This document shows, in pieces, positions 18,810-25,816 of a stretch of 64,000 nucleotides of DNA. The DNA is taken from the NCBI RefSeq assembly GCF_012927325.1, contig NZ_JABBGI010000001.1:124001-188000 (forward strand), in the 5' to 3' direction. A program made the translations under genes and the position numbers. Origin of the DNA: Chryseobacterium antibioticum. GTDB lineage: Bacteria; Bacteroidota; Bacteroidia; Flavobacteriales; Weeksellaceae. The number at the start of each line of letters is the position of its first letter. The first letter of the stretch is position 1. Below the pieces are notes generated by a model. The model worked only from the letters and a program-made list of their open reading frames with translations, was not told where the DNA came from and searched no databases.

Positions 18810-20984
18810 CTATTTTTTAATTTCCTCTTTGGGCTGGTAATCAGGATGACCTAATTGCCAAAATGCAAAGGCGAAAATGTCTGAAAGATTTGAATGCCCA
18901 TGAAAATCAGTAGTATTGTTCCCATGCCCTCCCTCATAATCTATTTGAAGTAATACTGGATTTTTTGATGTATTATTCGATTGTAGTTTAGCCGCAAATT
19001 TTACAGGTTCCCAAGCAATAACTCTTGGGTCGTTTATTCCTCCTGTTATAAATGTTGCTGGGTATTTTACTCCTTTTTTGATATGGTGGTAAGCATCCAT
19101 TTCCAGTAAAGCTTTAAACTCTTCAGGATCTTTCAATGCTCCATATTCATCTGCATTACTACCAATAGCAAGCACATCTCTTAATGTATTAGTTGTTGGT
19201 ACTTCTAAAATTGCAGCTTTGAACAAATCTGGTCTTTCTGTTAATGCTCTTCCTACTGTAATCCCTCCTGCACTAGTTCCCCAAATTGCTACTTTATCCT
19301 TTGAGGTATACTTTTCATTAATTAAATACTCTGTACAGTCTATTAAATCTCTCCAAGTATTGGGTTTAGTTTCTTTATATCCTCCCAAACGCCATTTTTC
19401 TCCTTTTTCTCCACCTCCTCTCACGTGGGCAGTGGCAAAAACGCCGCCTTCTTTTACCCATAATAAATAAATTCTCGCAAAAAATGGGTTCCGAGATATT
19501 CCATATGCTCCATAAGCATCTATTAATACCGGATTTTTACTATCCCTTTTAATATTTTTATTATATATAAGGGATAATGGTATCTCTTCACCATCTCTTG
19601 CTTTTACAGTAATTTCCTCAACTACAATATCTGTAAACTCAGGATATTCGGTAATAGGAGTAATATTTTGAGCAAAAAAAGAATTTGTTTTTAGGTCATA
19701 CTTAAAATGCTGTTCCTCATTTGCCCATCCCGAGCAGCTTACCCATATATCTGAAAAATCTTTTCCTTTTGCCTGTAAATTTATATTCCCTGATGGATAG
19801 GGAAGCTTAATTGGAATATTTTTCCCGTCTTTATATAAGTATAATTTTGCTTCCACTCCGTTTTTTGTGGTAGTGTAATAAATACCATCTTTAGTGAATC
19901 TATATTGTCCTATAACCTCATCATTTCTTTCTGGGATAAGAATTTCAGGGTTTATAAAATCTGGAACTGTTATACTGGTTTTGCAAAGCGTATAATTTTG
20001 AGTATTATATTGAGATAAAAAATACAGATCATTATCTATAAGTTGTAAGGATCTTACTTTATCTTCTTTAGTATAGAGAGACTTCCATGTTTTTTTACCC
20101 TCTAATAAATCTTGTTTAGGAATTATAAATGTTTGCCTGTAATAGCTATTATCAAGCAACATTCCTACGTAATATTTATCATTAGAATCTAAGATAATAG
20201 GAGATTTTTTTTCATCTATTTTTAGTTCAGGATTATTTTTAGCAGAAAAAACATCTGTTAATTCATTCGGAGGTGTCCCTATTTTGTATAAAATAGCCTG
20301 TGTGTTTTTATAGAAATTTTGAGATTTGGGATCATTGATTGGAAAATAAGTATAGAAAAATCCTGAATTATCATCCACCCACTTTATACCTCCTATATTC
20401 GCCGGCATTGTATTGGTAATCACTTCAGGATGAACATATTTGTTCTGCACATCCATAATAATTACCTCTGCCAGTTCTTTCCCTTTTTCAGCCATCGCAA
20501 TGGCAACTTTATCCCCAACTAAGTCTGGGCTAATGTAATTAATTACAAATTCATGATTCTGTTCGTTACTTTTATAATTGACAGGGTCATAAAGCAATTC
20601 TTCTTTTCCTAAAAATCCTTCACGATAATAAAGCTTCGCAGCTTGTTCATTACCGCTTTTTTTTAAATAAAAATATTTATCATTATTAGTTATATTTATA
20701 TTTGATACAGAATACCCCTGCCTTTTATCAAACTCCAGCCTTTTCTCTAAATAAAATTTTCTTTTAGGAATTTGATTAAGAATTGAATTTGTATAATCTG
20801 TTTGAGTCTCCATCCATTTCTTTGTTGAAGGACTCTCTAAATTCTCTAGGTTTCTATACTCATCTACTATTGTAGTCCCAAAATATTTATCTGTTACAGG
20901 AACAGATGGTGCTGGATTGCTTTTTTGAGCATTTACAGTGAATATATATAAAACACAAACAATGATAAATATTGATTTCTCCAT
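18810..20984 (-). CDS. Secreted prolyl oligopeptidase, S9 family (copy 2)
   Basis: 724-residue paralogue of the neighbouring S9 peptidase, similar along its whole length, so a tandem duplication. The signal peptide ends near FTVNAQ (about residue 20). The catalytic set is intact: IWGTSAGGI (about Ser570), INDPRVIAW and YEGGHGNN. Differences cluster around the active site: GTS instead of GGS before the serine, and VIAWEP instead of VSPWMP after the aspartate. That could reflect different substrate preference. It starts 3 bases after the precursor peptide gene, the strongest sign that its job concerns that peptide. Confidence 0.92.
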   Translation of the reverse strand: MEKSIFIIVCVLYIFTVNAQKSNPAPSVPVTDKYFGTTIVDEYRNLENLESPSTKKWMETQTDYTNSILNQIPKRKFYLEKRLEFDKRQGYSVSNINITNNDKYFYLKKSGNEQAAKLYYREGFLGKEELLYDPVNYKSNEQNHEFVINYISPDLVGDKVAIAMAEKGKELAEVIIMDVQNKYVHPEVITNTMPANIGGIKWVDDNSGFFYTYFPINDPKSQNFYKNTQAILYKIGTPPNELTDVFSAKNNPELKIDEKKSPIILDSNDKYYVGMLLDNSYYRQTFIIPKQDLLEGKKTWKSLYTKEDKVRSLQLIDNDLYFLSQYNTQNYTLCKTSITVPDFINPEILIPERNDEVIGQYRFTKDGIYYTTTKNGVEAKLYLYKDGKNIPIKLPYPSGNINLQAKGKDFSDIWVSCSGWANEEQHFKYDLKTNSFFAQNITPITEYPEFTDIVVEEITVKARDGEEIPLSLIYNKNIKRDSKNPVLIDAYGAYGISRNPFFARIYLLWVKEGGVFATAHVRGGGEKGEKWRLGGYKETKPNTWRDLIDCTEYLINEKYTSKDKVAIWGTSAGGITVGRALTERPDLFKAAILEVPTTNTLRDVLAIGSNADEYGALKDPEEFKALLEMDAYHHIKKGVKYPATFITGGINDPRVIAWEPVKFAAKLQSNNTSKNPVLLQIDYEGGHGNNTTDFHGHSNLSDIFAFAFWQLGHPDYQPKEEIKK

Positions 20985-20987
20985 TTT

Positions 20988-21167
20988 TTAACGTCTCACT
21001 GATGTGGTATTATTATTCTGAGGTATTAATGTTGGAGGTTCATCACCTCCATTGATATTCATTAATTGATCATTCCCACCATTAATTGCTTTCATTTCGC
21101 TAATTTTCATGATTTGCACTTTTTTCAACGATAATTTTTTTTCTTGTTTGATTGTTTTTTTCATCAT
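20988..21167 (-). CDS. RiPP precursor peptide with class I lanthipeptide-like leader, core without cysteine
   Basis: 59-residue peptide and first gene of the operon. The leader has the Bacteroidota class I pattern (KKLSLKKVQIMKISEM, residues 10-25) and ends in INGG at residues 28-31. A second INGG occurs at 38-41, leaving the 18-residue tail DEPPTLIPQNNNTTSVRR. Thr46, Thr54, Thr55 and Ser56 could be dehydrated, but there is no cysteine anywhere, so lanthionine rings cannot form. Counting back from the first GG, Met(-12), Glu(-8), Met(-7) and Ile(-4) also fit the leader consensus of C39 exporters. Start ATG at 21167 (a second ATG follows); no Shine-Dalgarno site. Confidence 0.85.
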   Translation of the reverse strand: MMKKTIKQEKKLSLKKVQIMKISEMKAINGGNDQLMNINGGDEPPTLIPQNNNTTSVRR

Positions 21168-21188
21168 AAATTATTTTAATATTTCATG

Positions 21189-21250
21189 CAAATAAAAGGA
21201 TATTTTTCAAATTAACAATGAAAACACACTATAGATTTATAAATCTATGG
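21189..21250 (-). promoter_or_regulatory. Operator and -7-like element upstream of the precursor operon
   Basis: On the minus strand CCATAGATTTATAAATCTA occupies 21250-21232 and contains a perfect 18-bp palindrome (21231-21248). After 35 bases comes TTTATTTGC (21196-21188), a degenerate TAnnTTTG element, 22 bases before the start codon. The same element with the same spacing precedes the exporter operon. Confidence 0.72.
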
Positions 21251-21342
21251 TATCTAATTATATTTTCAAATTACTGTTTTCCAATATCTTGTAAGCATCT
21301 ACGCTATATTTTTATTTTATCATTTTTTGATTAAGAAAAATG

Positions 21343-21350
21343 TAAATTTG
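21343..21350 (+). promoter_or_regulatory. -7 promoter element of the TPR-AraC regulator
   Basis: TAAATTTG matches TAnnTTTG exactly and ends 15 bases before the ATG at 21366, which argues for that start. No good -33 element is seen. Confidence 0.6.
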
Positions 21351-21365
21351 TATTGTATTTACAAA

Positions 21366-23114
21366 ATGATGAAATTTATATCCCTCTTTTTATTTCTTAC
21401 CAATTTATTATGTGCACAGAGTCAAGTATCTGGTAATTTAAAAAAACTCAAATATGAAGAGTTGAAAAATAATTTTTACAATTATTATGATAATAATAAA
21501 ATTGAACAATCTAAAAGTATAGCTCACTTTTATCTACAAAAAGCAAAAAACGAAAAAAACAATCTTCAAATTGCAGATGGCTACATCCTTATCCATTTTA
21601 ACGAAAACTATTCTAATGCTTTCAAATATTTAGATAGTGTAGCTTTAGTTACAAAAAATTTAAAAGGAACCATATATCCCTCTCAAACTTATTTAATGAA
21701 AGGGAATTTATATTATAAATATGACAATTTAAAAGCCGCATTAGACAATTATATTTTAGGTTTGCAGTATGCTAAGAAACAGAAAAATCAAAAACTGACT
21801 GCTTATGCTAATATGAATATTGCTTACATCAATAGCTATATAGGCAAAAATTTAGAGGCCGCAAAAATCTTTAGATATTATCTCTATCGTGGAAATAACA
21901 TAACAGATGATTATCAGCATAACCAAATACGCATAGCCCTTATAAGCTGTTATCTTGAGATTAACAAATTAGATTCTGCCGATTTTTTAATTAAAGAAGG
22001 TCAAGAATCTGCTCTCATCGGTAAAAACAAATACAATCCTAACTTATATTCTTATTTGTCTGGAACTTATAATCTCAAATTAAAAGAATATAAAACGGCT
22101 ATTAGAAAGCTGTCAGATGCTTATATTTATTTTACTAATTCCAAGGAAAACACTAGTGCTAATTATGCCCTTTATAACTTAGGTAAAGCTTATGAAGGAG
22201 AAAAGAATAAAGAAAAGGTTGTAGAAACCTATATTCAGTTAGACTCCAATGTGCAAAAATACGACATTACATTTCCTGAACTTCGTGAGGCATATACCTA
22301 TCTCATAGACTATTACAAAGAAAAAAATAACACAAAAAAACAACTTTATTATATTGATCGGTTTTTAAAAGTAGATAAAAAGCTCGATGAACAGTTCCAA
22401 TATTTATCCACAGAGCTTCCTAAGAAATATGATACGCCCAATCTTTTGCAGGAAAAAGAAAGCATTATCAATGAGTTAAAGAACAGAAAAACAATTCTAA
22501 ATGTATCTGTTGGTTTTCTATTGATAATACTTCTGCTACTCTCATTCTTATATTACAGATCTAAGAAAACAGAGAAGCAGCATAGAAAAATTGCGCAGGA
22601 CCTCATCAATTCCATTGAGATGAAAAATCTTGAAACGCCTCCGGTAGCTCAATTAATTACAAGTCCATCTCCTGCTATTGTACAAATAGAAACAGAGGAG
22701 GATAAGGCAACAGAAGATAAAACATCCAAAATAACTTCAGAGGATATCACGCAACTCATTTTAAAAGAACTGGAAGTTTTTGAAGCTAAAGAGCTTTTTT
22801 TAAAGAAAGGTATTACATCTTCCAGCTTAGCAAAAAGTATAAAAACCAATACTACGTATCTATCAGAGGTCATCAATACCCAGAAAGGGAAAAACTTTGC
22901 AGCTTATCTCAATGATCTTCGTATAGATTATGCACTAAACAGGCTGATAAAAGATAAAAAGTTCCGTTCCTACAAATTATCTGTGATTTCAGAAGAATTA
23001 GGATACAATAATGATCAGGCATTTTCTCTGGCATTTAAGAAAAAAACGGGTACTACTCTTTCTATTTACATTAAAGAAATTGAAAAAACACATCAATCTT
23101 CAATTAATCCATAA
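21366..23114 (+). CDS. Membrane-bound TPR sensor with cytoplasmic AraC-type DNA-binding domain
   Basis: 582-residue regulator. An N-terminal signal or membrane segment (FISLFLFLTNLLCAQ) is followed by about 330 residues of TPR-like helical repeats (YYKYDNLKAALDNYI, then NLGKAYEGEKNKEKVV). One transmembrane helix lies at about residues 378-398 (VGFLLIILLLLSFLYY), and an AraC helix-turn-helix pair at about 475-575 (ISEELGYNNDQAFSLAFKKKTG). The layout predicts an outside sensor and an inside DNA-binding domain. It sits between the two peptide operons and is the obvious candidate to bind the shared palindrome. The ATG at 21366 is preferred over a TTG at 21327. Confidence 0.88.
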   Translation: MMKFISLFLFLTNLLCAQSQVSGNLKKLKYEELKNNFYNYYDNNKIEQSKSIAHFYLQKAKNEKNNLQIADGYILIHFNENYSNAFKYLDSVALVTKNLKGTIYPSQTYLMKGNLYYKYDNLKAALDNYILGLQYAKKQKNQKLTAYANMNIAYINSYIGKNLEAAKIFRYYLYRGNNITDDYQHNQIRIALISCYLEINKLDSADFLIKEGQESALIGKNKYNPNLYSYLSGTYNLKLKEYKTAIRKLSDAYIYFTNSKENTSANYALYNLGKAYEGEKNKEKVVETYIQLDSNVQKYDITFPELREAYTYLIDYYKEKNNTKKQLYYIDRFLKVDKKLDEQFQYLSTELPKKYDTPNLLQEKESIINELKNRKTILNVSVGFLLIILLLLSFLYYRSKKTEKQHRKIAQDLINSIEMKNLETPPVAQLITSPSPAIVQIETEEDKATEDKTSKITSEDITQLILKELEVFEAKELFLKKGITSSSLAKSIKTNTTYLSEVINTQKGKNFAAYLNDLRIDYALNRLIKDKKFRSYKLSVISEELGYNNDQAFSLAFKKKTGTTLSIYIKEIEKTHQSSINP

Positions 23115-23162
23115 GCAATACACTATCAACACTATAAGTACTATATTTTTATAAATTTATAG

Positions 23163-23224
23163 CCATAGATTTATAAATCTAGACTTCATTTACTTTTTTC
23201 ATGTCACCATCTTCTGTATGTTTG
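23163..23224 (+). promoter_or_regulatory. Operator and -7 element upstream of the double-glycine peptide/exporter operon
   Basis: CCATAGATTTATAAATCTA at 23163-23181 is identical to the element before the precursor operon. After exactly 35 bases comes TATGTTTG (23217-23224), a perfect TAnnTTTG. A further AT palindrome, TATAAATTTATA, lies at 23150-23161. Transcription from here would leave an untranslated leader of about 125 bases that includes the palindrome GCTGATCAGC at 23289-23298. Confidence 0.75.
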
Positions 23225-23355
23225 CTTCAGGTAAAAACACAAAGATTTTATTTTTTGTATGTGTACAGTATAAAAAATAAAAATACCCGCTGATCAGCCC
23301 CCCATGTCAGGGATTGTATGACAAAAAGCATAATTATTAATTTAAAAAATCTAAA

Positions 23356-23484
23356 ATGAATTTAAAAACTTTAGATACAGAAGATCTTAGAAAGATTGAA
23401 GGAGGTTTTGGAGAAGAGCCTAAAGCAATTGTAATTCTCGGAAATGTAATTTATACAAATGGGGTTGGAAATCAAAATCCTTAA
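23356..23484 (+). CDS. Double-glycine leader peptide A, bacteriocin-like
   Basis: 42-residue peptide. The 17-residue leader ends LRKIEGG and fits the C39 substrate consensus (Leu-12, Asp-8, Leu-7, Ile-4, Gly-Gly). The predicted 25-residue product, starting FGEEPKAIVILGN, is mildly hydrophobic with Thr and Tyr but no Cys or Ser. First of three small genes followed by a dedicated exporter. The activity (antibacterial, signalling or other) is not visible. Confidence 0.75.
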   Translation: MNLKTLDTEDLRKIEGGFGEEPKAIVILGNVIYTNGVGNQNP

Positions 23485-23503
23485 TTATTAAAAACAAAAA
23501 AAA

Positions 23504-23683
23504 ATGAATTTAAAAAATTTAAAAGTAGAAGAATTGACTTCTATCGAACAACAATCTACAGAAGGTGGATGGTTAGGATTATTATTAGCTATTGCGGAAA
23601 TAGCTTGGGAAGCTACACACGACCCAAAAGACATGCAAGCAGGTTATAATGCAGTTCATGGTTCATATCACGGATCAAAATAA
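23504..23683 (+). CDS. Double-glycine leader peptide B, bacteriocin-like, unusual leader spacing
   Basis: 59-residue peptide. The leader begins like peptide A (MNLKNLKVEELTSIE) but has five extra residues, QQSTE, before the Gly-Gly, which moves the conserved hydrophobic positions away from the cut site. The predicted 37-residue product starts with a helix-prone hydrophobic stretch (WLGLLLAIAEIAWEA) and ends in a polar tail with histidines at residues 39, 52 and 56. No cysteine is present. It starts 19 bases after peptide A. Confidence 0.75.
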   Translation: MNLKNLKVEELTSIEQQSTEGGWLGLLLAIAEIAWEATHDPKDMQAGYNAVHGSYHGSK

Positions 23684-23704
23684 TTATATAAAATTTTTAT
23701 TAAA

Positions 23705-23872
23705 ATGGAAAAATTAAAAGAATTAACTCAAGAAGAGTTAACACAAGTAGAAGGAGGTACATTTATAGGGTATCTTATTGGATGTGTAGTTGGAGCTTTA
23801 GTAGTAGCTGGAGAACACGAACATTATTTAAATCAGCATGGTGTACCAGGAGGGCATGCGATGATGCAATAA
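23705..23872 (+). CDS. Double-glycine leader peptide C, bacteriocin-like with GxxxG helix and His-rich tail
   Basis: 55-residue peptide. The 18-residue leader (ends ELTQVEGG) fits the C39 consensus perfectly. The predicted 37-residue product opens with a membrane-like helix containing overlapping GxxxG motifs (GYLIGCVVGALVVAG), as in two-peptide class IIb bacteriocins. It then turns polar with four histidines (EHEHY, QHG, GHA). The single cysteine is in the helix. Peptides B and C could be partners; this is inference. Confidence 0.78.
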   Translation: MEKLKELTQEELTQVEGGTFIGYLIGCVVGALVVAGEHEHYLNQHGVPGGHAMMQ

Positions 23873-23880
23873 ATAATAAT

Positions 23881-23910
23881 AAGCATGAGTATTTAACTAT
23901 ACTCATGCTT
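23881..23910 (+). terminator. Hairpin between the peptide genes and the exporter genes
   Basis: Perfect 12-bp stem AAGCATGAGTAT / ATACTCATGCTT with a 6-base loop, 8 bases after the peptide C stop. The following bases are T-rich but interrupted (TTAATTAATTTT), so it may be a leaky terminator or an RNA-stabilising stem that makes peptide messages more abundant than exporter messages. Confidence 0.75.
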
Positions 23911-23925
23911 TAATTAATTTTCCTT

Positions 23926-24723
23926 ATGAATAAAATAATCCCATTATTTGTAAAAATATTTTTTTTGCAATTTATTATTTCTATACCATTTTTCTTTATA
24001 GCTTTTAAAGACTTTTCTAAAAAAGAATTAACTGTTAATTTATGGATCTCCTCATTTTTCCCAGAATTAATTTGTGGGATATATTTTCTTTATAAATTAG
24101 ATTTGATAAAAGATTTTAGAACCAACTTATTTTTAAAATTTTGGAATTTTAAAAACTTGAAAATTATCTCATTAGGAGTATTTATTCCAACAGCTATTAG
24201 TTTTATATTAAATTATTTTAATTTAATTAATATAAGCTTAATTGAGAATATCGATTACTTGAATATTGTTATATTTTTTTTACTCCTATTATTATCCGCA
24301 TTTATGGAAGAAATATTTTTTAGATTTATTCCATATAGTATATTAAAGGATGAACTTTCATTTAAAAATATTATTTTAACATCATTAATATTCAGCTCCT
24401 TTCATTTATTTAATCCAAACTTTAATATTATTGGGTTGATAAATATTTTTATTGCAGGTATATTTTTAAGCTTAGTATATGTCAAAACTAATTCTATTAT
24501 AATATCTACTATTGTCCATTTTTTGTGGAATTTTTTAATTGGTTGTATCTATGGCAGTAACATAAGTGGATTGAAAATATATAGTATAGCTAATTATAAT
24601 TTTATATCAAATAATAAATTTTTAACAGGTGTTGATTTTGGTTTTGAAGGTTCTATATTAACTACTATAATATTTTCAATTTTCTGTTTTGTTTTAATTA
24701 GATCTACTGTTTTTTCAAAATAA
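23926..24723 (+). CDS. CPBP family intramembrane glutamic protease
   Basis: 265-residue integral membrane protein with about eight hydrophobic segments. The CPBP/Abi motifs are visible: EEIFFR (Glu128, Glu129, Arg133), then FSSFHL and a C-terminal HFLWNF histidine. Family members process CAAX-type proteins or, in bacteriocin clusters, give self-immunity or help maturation. The gene is strikingly AT-rich compared with its neighbours, with long T and A runs. It lies after the three peptide genes and 10 bases before the HlyD gene, so immunity is the simplest guess. Confidence 0.85.
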   Translation: MNKIIPLFVKIFFLQFIISIPFFFIAFKDFSKKELTVNLWISSFFPELICGIYFLYKLDLIKDFRTNLFLKFWNFKNLKIISLGVFIPTAISFILNYFNLINISLIENIDYLNIVIFFLLLLLSAFMEEIFFRFIPYSILKDELSFKNIILTSLIFSSFHLFNPNFNIIGLINIFIAGIFLSLVYVKTNSIIISTIVHFLWNFLIGCIYGSNISGLKIYSIANYNFISNNKFLTGVDFGFEGSILTTIIFSIFCFVLIRSTVFSK

Positions 24724-24733
24724 CTTAAAAATA

Positions 24734-25816
24734 ATGTTAAAAAACATAATCTATATAGGAATTTTAATTCTTATAATTACCTCTCTATGCACTTTACCGA
24801 TTATTTCTGTTCCTATCTCCTCCTCTTCTAGAGGAACAATACGATCTATACAGGAGAATACACAAATTTCTGCAGTTGTCTCAGGAAAAATAATACAAAG
24901 CAGGTTAGGAAAGAATAATCAGGAGATAAAACAAGGCGACACCTTACTTGTTGTAACAGCTGAACAACTGGACACACAAAAGAATTTACAAAACAATCAA
25001 AGTCAAGATTACAATGCACAGCTTTCGGATTTACAAAAAATCTCCCTTGGGAATTTTATTGGTTTACAGACCGGACAATACCAAAAAGAAGTGTCCGCCA
25101 TGCAGGAAAAAATGGCACAAGTTCAAACTCAGCTCTCTTTAGCACAAAAAGATTATGACAGAGCTGCCAGCCTGTATAATCAAGGGGTAATTCCTAAAGC
25201 GGAATACGATAAATATTATTATGACTACCAAGGCTTAAAAAAACAAATTTCCGGTGTCAGAGAACAACAGATAGCTCAATGGCAAGCTCAAAAAAGGGAA
25301 ACAGAAAGACAGCTTCGTTCTTTAGGTTCTGAAGTACAGCGTATCAGTCAGGAACAAAAAAACTATATCATCACTGCACCGGTTTCGGGAAGACTTGTTA
25401 ATTTTTCAGGAATACAGAAAGGTAATTTTCTTGTGCAAGGTCAAAACATCGGAGAAATATCTCCTGACCAATCTTTGGTTGCAGAATGTCTTGTTTCTCC
25501 AAAAGACATAGGCTTTATCCATACAGGCCAAGATGTTAAATTTCAGATTGACACTTATAATTATAATCAATGGGGATTGTTGAAAGGGAAAGTACAGGAA
25601 ATAGATAAAAATATTAAAGTAAACCAACAAACAGGAGAAGCCTTCTTTAGAGTACTTTGTAAGATGGACAATAATTACCTACAACTGAAAAATGGGTACA
25701 AAGGAGACATAGGAAAAGGAATGAGTTTTACAGCTCGTTTTCATTTAATAGACCGGACTTTGTGGCAGCTATTATTTGATAGGGTTGATGATTGGTTTAA
25801 TCCAAAACTAAAATAA
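24734..25816 (+). CDS. HlyD-family periplasmic adaptor of a peptide exporter
   Basis: 360-residue membrane fusion protein. One N-terminal transmembrane segment (IIYIGILILIITSLC) anchors it, followed by a first lipoyl half (ISAVVSGKIIQSRLG), a long coiled coil at about residues 80-215 rich in Gln and Lys, the second lipoyl half (YIITAPVSGRLVNFSG) and a beta-barrel. It should connect the ABC exporter to an outer-membrane TolC-type channel, which is not encoded here. Its stop overlaps the exporter start by one base. Confidence 0.92.
   Translation: MLKNIIYIGILILIITSLCTLPIISVPISSSSRGTIRSIQENTQISAVVSGKIIQSRLGKNNQEIKQGDTLLVVTAEQLDTQKNLQNNQSQDYNAQLSDLQKISLGNFIGLQTGQYQKEVSAMQEKMAQVQTQLSLAQKDYDRAASLYNQGVIPKAEYDKYYYDYQGLKKQISGVREQQIAQWQAQKRETERQLRSLGSEVQRISQEQKNYIITAPVSGRLVNFSGIQKGNFLVQGQNIGEISPDQSLVAECLVSPKDIGFIHTGQDVKFQIDTYNYNQWGLLKGKVQEIDKNIKVNQQTGEAFFRVLCKMDNNYLQLKNGYKGDIGKGMSFTARFHLIDRTLWQLLFDRVDDWFNPKLK

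Noticed and set aside
23150-23182. AT-rich palindromes as a terminator of the regulator gene
   Set aside because: The main palindrome has no room for a loop and no T tail, and an identical copy lies upstream of another operon, which fits an operator better.
23356-23872. Small peptides as additional LanB substrates
   Set aside because: Their leaders lack the LSLKK-type class I pattern and their products contain few Ser/Thr, so direct export as unmodified peptides is more likely.
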